Part shown: positions 32,907-40,761 of the stretch, piece after piece
Layout: each line of letters starts with the position of its first letter
Numbering within the stretch: position 1 is the first letter of the stretch
NCBI RefSeq assembly: GCF_016722785.1
Contig: NZ_JAEQNE010000001.1
Coordinates: 1,586,240 to 1,650,239, forward strand
Source of the DNA: Ramlibacter monticola
GTDB taxonomy: Bacteria; Pseudomonadota; Gammaproteobacteria; Burkholderiales; Burkholderiaceae_C
Reading direction: 5' to 3'
Length of the DNA stretch: 64,000 nt
Program-made: the position numbers and the translations under genes
Notes under the pieces: model-generated
Told to the model about the DNA's origin: nothing
The model's input: only the letters and a program-made list of their open reading frames with translations
Database searches by the model: none

Positions 32907-33638
32907 ATGCCCCTGCAGACCGTCGAATCCAGTCGTCTGTACCGCCAGATCGCGGAGCAGCTGCGCGGCCTGATCGCGCAGGGGGAGTTTGCCGCAGGAA
33001 CGCGGCTGCCGGCGGAACGGGATCTCGCGCGCCAGCTGGGCGTCAGCCGCCCGTCGGTGCGCGAGGCCCTCATCGCACTCGAGGTCGAAGGCTGGGTCGA
33101 GGTCCGCACCGGCTCGGGCATCTACGTGCAGGCGCCGAAGCAGCGAGATGGCGTCATCGCGACCCGCCCCGCGGCCCGGGAAGTCGCCGGCCCCGAATGG
33201 GGGCCCCTGCAGCTGATGCAGGCCCGCGAACTGGTCGAGGCGGAAGTGGCGGCGCTGGCCGCGCGCCATGCCCGCAAGCCGCAGGTCGCGGTGATCGCGA
33301 GCGCGCTGGAACAGATGCGCGAGGAGGCCGGCTCCGGCGTCGAGCCGCGCGGCGGCGACGAGGCCTTCCACGTCGCCGTGGCGCAGGCCTGCGGCAACGA
33401 AGTCCTGGCCGACACGGTGCGCAGCTACTGGAGCGCCCGCCACGGCCCGCTGTTCCTGCGCCTCGGCGCGCATTTCGAGACCCCCGCCGCCTGGAGCGCC
33501 GCGCTGGTCGAACACGACGCCGTGCTGGAGGCGATCCGCGCCCGCGACGCGGCCGCCGCCCGCGCGGCCATGCAGCAGCACCTGAGGAAGTCGACCGGCC
33601 GCTACAGCGCGAGCTGGCGCAACGCCAACCATTCCTGA
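32907..33638 (+). CDS. GntR family regulator, FadR subfamily
   Basis: A 243-residue regulator. The winged helix-turn-helix is at about 8-75 (LYRQIAEQLRGLIAQGEFAA, LPAERDLARQLGVSRPSVRE, WVEVRTGSGIYV). The C-terminal FCD domain (about 105-230) contains the metal-binding Asp/His pattern (DEAFHVAVAQAC and EHDAVLEAI). FCD-type regulators of this group respond to uronates, sugar acids or their keto-acid products. It leads the plus-strand transporter/dehydratase arm and is divergent from the SDR-hydrolase arm, with a matching palindrome between them. Confidence 0.92.
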   Translation: MPLQTVESSRLYRQIAEQLRGLIAQGEFAAGTRLPAERDLARQLGVSRPSVREALIALEVEGWVEVRTGSGIYVQAPKQRDGVIATRPAAREVAGPEWGPLQLMQARELVEAEVAALAARHARKPQVAVIASALEQMREEAGSGVEPRGGDEAFHVAVAQACGNEVLADTVRSYWSARHGPLFLRLGAHFETPAAWSAALVEHDAVLEAIRARDAAAARAAMQQHLRKSTGRYSASWRNANHS

Positions 33639-33665
33639 AGCCAACGCACGTTCGAAGGAGACTCC

Positions 33666-34646
33666 ATGACCCAACGCCTTACCGTCCAACTGATCGCCGC
33701 CTGCGCGCTGGCCGCCGCGGCCGCCGCACCGGCCTTCGCGCAGACCAAGCTGAAATGGGCGCACGTCTACGAGACGTCCGAGCCTTACCACAAGTGGTCG
33801 GTCTGGGCCGGCGAGGAGTTCAAGAAGCGCACCAACGGCAAGTACGAGATCCAGGTCTTCCCGGCCTCCAGCCTGGGCAAGGAAAGCGACATCAACCAGG
33901 GCCTGCAGCTGGGCACGGTCGACATCATCATCACCGGCGCCTCCTTCGCCGCGCGCTCCTACCCGCGGCTGGCGATCAGCTACTACCCCTTCATCTTCCG
34001 CGACGCCGACCACGTCCTGAAGTACGCGAAGAGCGACGTGTTCAAGGAGCTGGCCGAGGGCTACAGGAAGGCCACCGGCGGCAACACCATCACCGCCCTC
34101 ACCTACTACGGCGCCCGCCACGCCACCAGCAACAAGCTGTTCACGACCTGCGAGCAGATGAAGGGCCTGAAGATGCGCGTGCCCGACGCGCCGGCCTACA
34201 CCGCGCTGCCGCGCGCCTGCGGCGCCAACCCGACGCCGATCGCCTTCGCCGAGGTGTACCTGGCGCTGCAGAACGGCACCGTGGACGCGCAGGAGAATCC
34301 GCTGCCCACCATCGAGGCCAAGAAGTTCTTCGAGGTGCAGAAGAACATCATCCTCACCGGCCACATTTCCGACGCCCTGCTGACCGTCAACTCCGGCAGC
34401 CTGATGGCCAAGCTGACGCCGGCCGAACAGAAGCTGCTGATGGAGATCCAGCAGGAGGCGGCGGAACACGCCACCAACGACATCAAGAAGCGCGAGGGCG
34501 AGCTGGTGGACGAGTTCAAGAAGAAGGGCATCAACGTGGTCTCCGTGGACCGCAATGCCTTCGCCCAGCAGGTGCTGAAGACGATCACCTTCGAGTCCAT
34601 GCAGATGGACAAGAAGGACTACGACCGCGTCGTCAACCTGAAGTGA
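33666..34646 (+). CDS. dctP: TRAP transporter solute-binding protein DctP
   Basis: A 326-residue periplasmic binding protein with signal peptide (about 1-24, ending AFA-QT). The DctP fold is shown by KLKWAHVYETSEPYHKWSVW at the N-terminus and MKGLKMRVPDAPAYTALPRACGANP (near residues 163-187), which carries the conserved arginine that clamps the carboxylate of the ligand. TRAP binding proteins of this family bring in C4-dicarboxylates, uronates and sugar acids. Ribosome site GAAGGAGA precedes the ATG. Its stop overlaps the DctQ start. Confidence 0.93.
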   Translation: MTQRLTVQLIAACALAAAAAAPAFAQTKLKWAHVYETSEPYHKWSVWAGEEFKKRTNGKYEIQVFPASSLGKESDINQGLQLGTVDIIITGASFAARSYPRLAISYYPFIFRDADHVLKYAKSDVFKELAEGYRKATGGNTITALTYYGARHATSNKLFTTCEQMKGLKMRVPDAPAYTALPRACGANPTPIAFAEVYLALQNGTVDAQENPLPTIEAKKFFEVQKNIILTGHISDALLTVNSGSLMAKLTPAEQKLLMEIQQEAAEHATNDIKKREGELVDEFKKKGINVVSVDRNAFAQQVLKTITFESMQMDKKDYDRVVNLK

Positions 34647-35284
34647 TGCACGCCGCCCGCACCGACGAGGCCGCGGGCGGTGCGGGCCTGGCCCCGCCCG
34701 CCCCGGCGCCCGAACGCTCGATCATCGACGAGATGCCGCACGTCCTCGGGGACGACGGCGAGTTCCACGCGCAGGACGAGGCGGTCGACCTCTCCGGCAC
34801 CCCGGTGGAGGGCTGGCTCGCGCTGGGCCTGTTCTGGACGCTGGGCCTGGTGGTCTTCTACCAGTTCCTCACGCGCTACGTCATGAACGACTCGGCCTCC
34901 TGGACCGAGGAGATCGCGCGCTACCTCCTGATCGGGGTGGTGTTCATCGGCGCCACCATCGGCGTGGTCAAGAACAACCACATCCAGGTCGACTTCTTCT
35001 ACCGCTTCATGCCGCACCGCATGGCGCGCGGGATGGCCACGGCGGTGGACGTGCTGCGCATCGGCTTCTTCGCCGCCGCCGTGGTGCTCACCTGGATGAT
35101 GATGGAGAGGCTGGGCAGCAACTCGCGCATGACGCTGGTCGACCTGCCCATGAACTATGTCTATGGCGTCTGCCTGGCCGGCTTCGCGCTCATGACGTTC
35201 CGCTCCGTGCTGGTGGCCCGCCATCACTGGAAGCGCGGGTACTCGGTGCTGGAACGGCCCGAGTCCGACATCCACGACAACTAG
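34646..35284 (+). CDS. dctQ: TRAP transporter small membrane subunit DctQ
   Basis: A 212-residue integral membrane protein. After an unusually long hydrophilic N-terminus (about 50 residues, Ala/Pro/Asp-rich) there are four membrane helices at about 54-74, 88-112, 128-152 and 165-185. SWTEEIARYLLIGVVFIGA is the characteristic DctQ motif. The start ATG 34646 overlaps the last base of the DctP stop (TGATG). A start at Met30 (MPHVLGDD) is the main alternative. It bridges the binding protein and the large permease. Confidence 0.9.
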   Translation: MHAARTDEAAGGAGLAPPAPAPERSIIDEMPHVLGDDGEFHAQDEAVDLSGTPVEGWLALGLFWTLGLVVFYQFLTRYVMNDSASWTEEIARYLLIGVVFIGATIGVVKNNHIQVDFFYRFMPHRMARGMATAVDVLRIGFFAAAVVLTWMMMERLGSNSRMTLVDLPMNYVYGVCLAGFALMTFRSVLVARHHWKRGYSVLERPESDIHDN

Positions 35285-35293
35285 AAGGTCGCC

Positions 35294-36688
35294 ATGCTCA
35301 AGGTCCTCTTCCTGCTGCTGATGGCCGGCGGCCTCCCCGTCGCCATCGCCATGGCGGGCTCGTCGCTGCTGTACATCCTCTACAGCGGCAACCTGCCGCC
35401 CTTCGTGGTGATCCACCGCATGGTGAGCGGCATCGACAGCTTCCCCCTGCTGGCGGTGCCCTTCTTCATCCTGGCCGGCAACCTGATGAACAACGCCGGC
35501 ATCACCAACCGCATCTACAACTACGCGCTGGCGCTGGTGGGCTGGCTCAAGGGCGGCCTGGGCCACGTCAACGTGGTGGGCTCGGTGGTGTTCGCCGGCA
35601 TGAGCGGCACCGCGATCGCCGACGCCGCGGGCCTGGGCACCATCGAGATCAAGGCCATGAAGGACCATGGCTACGAGACCGAGTTCGCGGTCGGCGTGAC
35701 GGCCGCCTCGGCCACTCTCGGGCCGATCATCCCGCCCAGCCTGCCTTTCGTGATCTACGGGATGATGGCCAACGTGAGCGTGGGCGCGCTGTTCCTGGCG
35801 GGCATCCTGCCGGGCGCCATCATGGCGGTGGCGATGATGCTGACGGTGGCGTACTTCGCGCACAAGAACGGCTGGGGCGGCGACGTCAAGTTCGAGTGGC
35901 ACCGCGTGTCGAAGGCGATCATCGAGACCGCGGTGGTGATCGGCTGGCCGGCGGCCGTGTGGCTGCTGGTCGTGAAGGCGGGCATGCCGGCGCAGCTGAC
36001 CGTGCTGGTGTGCGGCATCGCCCTGTTCGCGGCCGACCGCATGTTCCGCTTCCAGGCGGTGCTGCCGATCATGACGCCCGTGCTGCTGATCGGCGGCATG
36101 ACCACCGGCGTGTTCACCCCCACCGAAGGCGCGATCGCCGCCTGCATCTGGGCGATGGTGCTGGGCTTCGCCTGGTACCGCACGCTGGCGTGGAAGGCGT
36201 TCGTCAAGGTCTGCCTCGACACGGTGGAAACCACGTCCACGGTGCTGTTCATCGTGGCCGCCGCCAGCATCTTCGGCTGGATGCTGACCGCCACCGGCGT
36301 CACCGCCGCGATCTCGTCCTGGGTGCTCGGCTTCACCCGCGAGCCCTGGGTCTTCCTGCTGCTGGCCAACGTCCTGATGCTGTTCGTCGGCTGCTTCCTG
36401 GAGCCGACCGCCGCCATCACGATCCTGGTGCCGATCCTGGTGCCGATCTGCCAGCAGTTGGGGATCGACCTGGTCCACTTCGGGCTGGTGATGGTGCTGA
36501 ACCTCATGATCGGCCTGCTGCACCCGCCCATGGGCATGGTCCTGTTCGTGCTGGCGCGGGTGGCGAAGCTGTCGGTGGAGCGAACGACGGTCGCGATCCT
36601 GCCGTGGCTGGTGCCGCTGCTGGCGTCGCTGGTGTTCATCACCTACGTGCCGAAGGCGGTATTGTGGCTGCCGAAGCTGTTCTATTGA
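35294..36688 (+). CDS. dctM: TRAP transporter large permease DctM
   Basis: A 464-residue sodium-dependent permease with about 12 membrane segments. Family landmarks include VPFFILAGNLMNNAGITNRI (near residues 56-75), GSVVFAGMSGTAIADAAGLG (near 95-114), ASATLGPIIPPSLPFVIYG, and the C-terminal LMIGLLHPPMGMVLFVLARV. Together with DctP and DctQ it imports an acidic solute driven by the sodium gradient. It starts 9 bases after dctQ. The substrate is inferred from the dehydratase and dehydrogenase genes that follow. Confidence 0.93.
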   Translation: MLKVLFLLLMAGGLPVAIAMAGSSLLYILYSGNLPPFVVIHRMVSGIDSFPLLAVPFFILAGNLMNNAGITNRIYNYALALVGWLKGGLGHVNVVGSVVFAGMSGTAIADAAGLGTIEIKAMKDHGYETEFAVGVTAASATLGPIIPPSLPFVIYGMMANVSVGALFLAGILPGAIMAVAMMLTVAYFAHKNGWGGDVKFEWHRVSKAIIETAVVIGWPAAVWLLVVKAGMPAQLTVLVCGIALFAADRMFRFQAVLPIMTPVLLIGGMTTGVFTPTEGAIAACIWAMVLGFAWYRTLAWKAFVKVCLDTVETTSTVLFIVAAASIFGWMLTATGVTAAISSWVLGFTREPWVFLLLANVLMLFVGCFLEPTAAITILVPILVPICQQLGIDLVHFGLVMVLNLMIGLLHPPMGMVLFVLARVAKLSVERTTVAILPWLVPLLASLVFITYVPKAVLWLPKLFY

Positions 36689-36689
36689 T

Positions 36690-36782
36690 CCACCCCCGAA
36701 GCGCCTGCGGCGCCTCCCCCTCGAGGGCGCGCCACCAGCGGCCCGGCAAAGCCGGTTCCGCGGTGGCACGCGGAAAGCGGGA
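36690..36782. repeat. REP-like hairpin element between dctM and the dehydratase gene
   Basis: This 100-base gap holds GCGCCTGCGGCGCC (36701-36714) and a larger hairpin 36732-36766, in which CCACC-A-GCGG, CCGGC, AAA loop, GCCGG and CCGCGGTGG pair with one bulge. Very similar text is familiar from intergenic regions of Comamonadaceae genomes, so I read it as a dispersed repeat that may also attenuate transcription after the transporter genes. No gene is present. Confidence 0.5.
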
Positions 36783-36788
36783 ACCGAC

Positions 36789-38303
36789 ATGACTCCATTC
36801 ATCCGACTGCATCCGAACGACGACGTCCTGATCGCGCGCACCCAGCTCGTGGGCGGGACGTCGGTCGAGAACGTCACCGCGCGCGGGCTGGTCCCGCCGG
36901 GGCACAAGATCGCCACGCGCGCCATCGCGGCCGGCGAGCCGGTGCGGCGCTACAACCAGATCATCGGCTTCGCCAGCCGGCCCATCGCCGCCGGCGAGCA
37001 CGTGCACACGCACAACCTCGTGATGGGCGACTTCGAACGCGACTACGCCTTCGGGGCCGACGTGAAGCCCGAGCCGGCGAAGCGCGAAGCCACCTTCATG
37101 GGGATCCGCCGCGCCGACGGCCGCGTCGCCACCCGCAACTACATCGGCGTGCTCTCCAGCGTGAACTGCTCGGCGACGGCGGCCCGCGCCATCGCCGACC
37201 ATTTCTCGCGCCAGACCAATCCCGAGGCGCTCGAAGCCTACCCCCACGTCGACGGCGTCGTGGCGCTCACCCACGGCACCGGCTGCGGCATGGCCAGCGA
37301 AGGCCTGGGCATCGACATCCTGGAACGCACCCTCGCCGGCTACGCGACGCACGCGAATTTCGCGGCGGTGATCGTCGTCGGCCTGGGCTGCGAGGCCAAC
37401 CAGATCAACGCCTGGCTGGCCCACAGCAGCCTGCGCGAGGGCGAGACCCTTCAGGTGTTCAACATCCAGGACACCGGCGGCACGCGCAAGACGGTCGAAA
37501 AGGGCATCGCGCTGGTCCGGGGCATGCTGCCGGCGGCCAACCGGGTCAGGCGCGAACCCTGCAGTGCCGCGCACATCACCATCGGCCTGCAGTGCGGCGG
37601 CTCGGACGGCTATTCCGGCATCAGCGCCAATCCCGCGCTCGGGGCAGCAGTGGACCTCCTGGTGGCGCACGGCGGCACGGCGATCCTGTCGGAGACGCCG
37701 GAGATCTACGGCGCCGAGCACCTGCTGACGCGCCGCGCGGTGCGGCGCGAGGTCGGCGAGAAGCTGATCGAGCGCATCCGCTGGTGGGAGCACTACACCC
37801 GGGTCAACGATGGCGAGATGAACAACAACCCGTCGCCGGGCAACAAGGCGGGCGGTCTCACCACCATCCTGGAGAAGTCGCTGGGCGCCGTGGCCAAGGG
37901 CGGCACCACCAACCTGCAGGCGGTGTACGAGTACGCGCAGCGCGTGGACGCGTACGGCTTCGTGTACATGGACACGCCCGGCTACGACCCGGTCAGCGCC
38001 ACCGGCCAGGTGGCCGGCGGCGCCAACATGATCTGCTTCACCACGGGCCGCGGCTCGGCCTACGGCTGCGCGCCCTCGCCTTCGCTGAAGCTCGCCACCA
38101 ACACGGCGCTGTGGCAGCGGCAGGAAGAGGACATGGACATCAACTGCGGCGAGATCATCGACGGCGCCGCCTCGATCCAGGAGATGGGCGAGCGCATCTT
38201 CCGCCTGGTGCTGGCCACCGCCTCGGGCGAGCGCAGCAAGAGCGAGCAGCACGGCTACGGCCAGAACGAGTTCGTGCCCTGGCAGGTCGGGGCGGTGATG
38301 TAG
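36789..38303 (+). CDS. UxaA (altronate/galactarate dehydratase) family protein
   Basis: A 504-residue dehydratase with an N-terminal SAF domain (about 10-95) and the long UxaA/GarD catalytic part. Conserved segments are YIGVLSSVNCSATAARAIAD, HGTGCGMASEGLGIDILERT, IGLQCGGSDGYSGISANPA, SETPEIYGAE, NPSPGNKAGG and GCAPSPSLKLATN; cysteines in these blocks are the metal-ligand candidates. The family removes water from sugar acids such as altronate to give 2-keto-3-deoxy acids, which the neighbouring SDR and hydrolase could process. Substrate not fixed by sequence. Confidence 0.88.
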   Translation: MTPFIRLHPNDDVLIARTQLVGGTSVENVTARGLVPPGHKIATRAIAAGEPVRRYNQIIGFASRPIAAGEHVHTHNLVMGDFERDYAFGADVKPEPAKREATFMGIRRADGRVATRNYIGVLSSVNCSATAARAIADHFSRQTNPEALEAYPHVDGVVALTHGTGCGMASEGLGIDILERTLAGYATHANFAAVIVVGLGCEANQINAWLAHSSLREGETLQVFNIQDTGGTRKTVEKGIALVRGMLPAANRVRREPCSAAHITIGLQCGGSDGYSGISANPALGAAVDLLVAHGGTAILSETPEIYGAEHLLTRRAVRREVGEKLIERIRWWEHYTRVNDGEMNNNPSPGNKAGGLTTILEKSLGAVAKGGTTNLQAVYEYAQRVDAYGFVYMDTPGYDPVSATGQVAGGANMICFTTGRGSAYGCAPSPSLKLATNTALWQRQEEDMDINCGEIIDGAASIQEMGERIFRLVLATASGERSKSEQHGYGQNEFVPWQVGAVM

Positions 38304-38319
38304 GAATTCCAAAACCATT

Positions 38320-38422
38320 CAACGCAAAAACCGCAGAAGGCAAGCAGTCAAAGCCACAAAGAACATCCATTGAAGATGTCTTCTTTTGCGGCTTTTGCGC
38401 AGCTTTCGCGGCTTTTGCGTTA
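38320..38422. repeat. long imperfect hairpin, MITE/REP-like intergenic repeat
   Basis: The 162-base gap after the dehydratase is A+T-richer than its surroundings. AACGCAAAAACCGC (38321-38334) can pair with GCGGCTTTTGCGTT (38408-38421), and AAAGCCACAAAGAACATC (38350-38367) with GATGTCTTCTTTTGCGGCTT (38374-38393) apart from small bulges, giving one long stem with an apical CATTGAA. The cgcaaa-gcgcg type text occurs widely between genes in Betaproteobacteria. No gene is present here. Confidence 0.55.
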
Positions 38423-38465
38423 AAGACCTGCTCGATCAGCCACAGACCTCCAGACAGGGAACGCA

Positions 38466-39524
38466 ATGACGAAGAAGTATTCCGCGGCGCAACTGCGCGC
38501 CACCGTGGCCGCCGTGCTGGCGAAGGCCGGCAGCTCTCCCGCGGAGAGCCGCACCGTGGCCGACAACCTGGTGCTGGCCAACCTGAGCGGCCACGACTCG
38601 CACGGGGTGGGCATGCTGCCCCGCTACGTCGATGCGGTGCTGGAAGGCGGGCTCACGCCCAACGCCAGCATCGAGGTGAAGCTCGATGGCGGCTGCCTGC
38701 TGGCGCTGGACGGGCGCCGCGGCTACGGCCAGGTCGTGGGCGAGCAGGCCATGGCCCTGGCCATGACGCGCGCGCAGGAGGCCGGCAGCTGCGTGATGGC
38801 GCTGGCCAACGCGCACCACCTGGGCCGCATCGGCCACTTCGCGGAAATGGCGGTGGAGCGCGGGCTGGTTTCCATCCACTTCGTCAACGTGCAGTCGCGC
38901 CCGGTGGTCGCGCCCTTCGGGGGCGGCGACGGCCGCTACGGCACCAATCCCTTCTGCGTCGGCATCCCCCTGCCGGGCCAGCCGCCCTTCCTGCTGGACT
39001 TCGCGACCAGCCGGGTGGCGCAGGGAAAGATGCGAGTCGCGCACAACGAAGGCCGGCAGGTCGAGCCGGGCTACCTGATCGACGAGAAGGGGCAGCCGAC
39101 GACGAACCCCGGCGTGGTGGTGGTGCCGCAACCGGGCGGCATGTTCGGCGCCCTGCTCGCCTTCGGCGAGCACAAGGGCTACGGCATGGCCGTGGCCTGC
39201 GAACTGCTCGGAGGGGCGCTCACGGGCAGCGGCACCTGGCACCGGCCGGCGGACGACAAGCGCGCGGTGATCAACGGCATGTTCACGATCCTGGTCGACC
39301 CGCGCAAGCTGGGCACGCAGGACAGCTTCGCCAGCGAGGCCCTGGCCTTCGTGGAGTGGCTGCGGCAGAGCCCCCCGGGGGCCGGCAGCGAGGGCGTGAT
39401 GCTGGCGGGCGAGCCCGAGCGCAAGGCCCGCCGCCAGCGCGAGATCGAGGGGATCGCGATCGACGATCAGACCTGGTCGGAGATCGTGACCGCGGGCGCC
39501 CGGGTCGGCGCCGAGGTCGACTGA
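38466..39524 (+). CDS. LDH2/malate-lactate-ureidoglycolate dehydrogenase family oxidoreductase
   Basis: A 352-residue NAD(P)-dependent oxidoreductase of the type II malate/lactate dehydrogenase family (MDH2 fold, no Rossmann loop). Markers: LANLSGHDSHGVGMLPRYVD near residues 38-57 with the catalytic His, NAHHLGRIGHFAEMAVERG near 116-134, RYGTNPFCVGIPLPG, and LLDFATSRVAQGKM. Members reduce 2-keto acids such as 2,3-diketo-L-gulonate or pyruvate-type products. It closes the plus-strand sugar-acid arm, separated from the dehydratase by the hairpin repeat, so its expression may be offset. Precise substrate unknown. Confidence 0.87.
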   Translation: MTKKYSAAQLRATVAAVLAKAGSSPAESRTVADNLVLANLSGHDSHGVGMLPRYVDAVLEGGLTPNASIEVKLDGGCLLALDGRRGYGQVVGEQAMALAMTRAQEAGSCVMALANAHHLGRIGHFAEMAVERGLVSIHFVNVQSRPVVAPFGGGDGRYGTNPFCVGIPLPGQPPFLLDFATSRVAQGKMRVAHNEGRQVEPGYLIDEKGQPTTNPGVVVVPQPGGMFGALLAFGEHKGYGMAVACELLGGALTGSGTWHRPADDKRAVINGMFTILVDPRKLGTQDSFASEALAFVEWLRQSPPGAGSEGVMLAGEPERKARRQREIEGIAIDDQTWSEIVTAGARVGAEVD

Positions 39525-39539
39525 CGCCCTGGGCCGGCG

Positions 39540-39950
39540 TCAGGGCTTCAGGTTCATCCAGCGCTGGAAGTCGGCGCGGCCCTCGACGCCGGCGGGCACG
39601 TTGACCCAGTAGCGCGTCACGATCGTCTGGCTGCTGGCGATGCCGCCGGCGGCCGGGCCGCCCAGGATGGTGGTCTGGCTGGCCTGCACGTTGGAGGCAC
39701 CGGGCAGCACGCGCGAGGCGGGCGCCACGATGACGCTGGAACTCGGCGCGCCGGGGGTCACCACCAGGCCGGTGCCGGAGGTCACCACGGTGCCGCTGCT
39801 GCTCATCACCGGGCCGGCGCCCAGGATGGTCGTGCTGGGGCAGGTCATCTGCAGGTTGTCGCTCGAGAGCGTGCAGGTGGTGGTCTGGGCGAAGACGGGG
39901 GCGGCAAGGAAAGCGGCGGCGGCCACGGCGAGGGCATGTTTGCGATTCAT
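39540..39950 (-). CDS. small secreted protein of unknown function
   Basis: A 136-residue protein with a clear signal peptide (residues 1-21, ending VFA-QT). Mature sequence begins with TTTCTLSSDNLQMTCPST, whose two cysteines may form a disulfide, followed by a low-complexity Ser/Thr/Val/Gly region and a C-terminal segment TRYWVNVPAGVEGRADFQRW. I recognise no family. A clean ribosome site AAAGGAGCA precedes the ATG, and it stands alone: 15 bases from the convergent dehydrogenase and 105 bases from PdeM. Real coding status is supported by the signal peptide and ribosome site. Confidence 0.65.
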   Translation of the reverse strand: MNRKHALAVAAAAFLAAPVFAQTTTCTLSSDNLQMTCPSTTILGAGPVMSSSGTVVTSGTGLVVTPGAPSSSVIVAPASRVLPGASNVQASQTTILGGPAAGGIASSQTIVTRYWVNVPAGVEGRADFQRWMNLKP

Positions 39951-40055
39951 CGACTGCTCCTTTGGAGGTAGGGACGCCCTATTCCATGCTGCTGCCGGCG
40001 CGCCGCTCGCCAGAGCGCATTGACGGTGCCTGTCGGTGCGGGTCCGACGCGCACG

Positions 40056-40730
40056 TTATGGCACAGGCAGCGCCCGCACCACGTCGCCCGCGATGGGGAA
40101 GACGCGGTCGCCGGCGCGTGGCGCGATCGGGTGCATGCCCGTGAAGCTGCCGAAGGCCGGCAGGACGCCCACGGCCTGCCCCGGAGGGCCGTTCTCGTCG
40201 CCGAGCCAGAAACAGGGCAGGCGCAGGCGCTCGAAGGCGCGGCCGCTGACGCTGACGCAGGGATGCCAGTGCCCCGCCAGCACGTAGGCCCCCGGGACGG
40301 GCCGCGGGTGGTGGCACAGCGCGAAGGGGCCCAGCCGCAGCGGCTCGTCGACGATGGCGAAGCCCAGGCTGGCGGGCGGGTCGCCGGCGCGGGCGTCGTG
40401 GTTGCCGCGCACCAGCGTCACCGGCAGCGCGGGATGCCGCTCGCGCCACGCCTGCAGCACGGCCAGCGTGCCCCTGGCATGCGAGCGGGCGGAGTGCAGG
40501 AAGTCGCCGAGGAAGACGAGGGCCCGCGCGCCCGTCCCGGCCAGTGCCGCATCCAGCCGCGCCACCGTCTCGCCGGTCGTGCCGCGCGGCACCGGCACGC
40601 CGAGCCGGCGGAAGCTCACGGCCTTGCCGAAGTGGACGTCGGCGACCAGCAGGGTCCCGTGGGCGGGCAGGAACAGGGCGCCGCCGGGATGCAGCAGCGC
40701 ATCCTCGCCGGCCAGGCGGATCTTCAACAC
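40056..40730 (-). CDS. pdeM: PdeM-like metallophosphoesterase (ligase-associated DNA damage response type)
   Basis: A 224-residue calcineurin-like phosphoesterase. The dinuclear metal motifs are all visible: ADVHFGK (near residue 28), GDFLHSARSH (near 70), GNHDAR (near 103) and GHWHPCV (near 143). Overall pattern with ALFLPAHGTLLVADVHFGKA matches PdeM, a predicted DNA-damage endonuclease or phosphodiesterase usually linked with Lhr helicase and LigD-type genes; none of these is next to it here. GTG 40730 is the best start, but no Shine-Dalgarno is visible because the SlmA terminator lies immediately upstream; TTG at 40727 is an alternative. Confidence 0.78.
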   Translation of the reverse strand: MLKIRLAGEDALLHPGGALFLPAHGTLLVADVHFGKAVSFRRLGVPVPRGTTGETVARLDAALAGTGARALVFLGDFLHSARSHARGTLAVLQAWRERHPALPVTLVRGNHDARAGDPPASLGFAIVDEPLRLGPFALCHHPRPVPGAYVLAGHWHPCVSVSGRAFERLRLPCFWLGDENGPPGQAVGVLPAFGSFTGMHPIAPRAGDRVFPIAGDVVRALPVP

Positions 40731-40732
40731 GG

Positions 40733-40758
40733 AAAAAGCGAAGGGGGCCGAAGCCCCC
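40733..40758 (-). terminator. Rho-independent terminator of slmA
   Basis: On the minus strand, GGGGGC-TTCG-GCCCCC (40743-40758) follows the slmA stop by 3 bases and is followed by TTCGCTTTTT. Stem, UUCG-type loop and T-run are classic. The T-run ends 2 bases before the PdeM start codon. Confidence 0.8.
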
Positions 40759-40761
40759 TCA

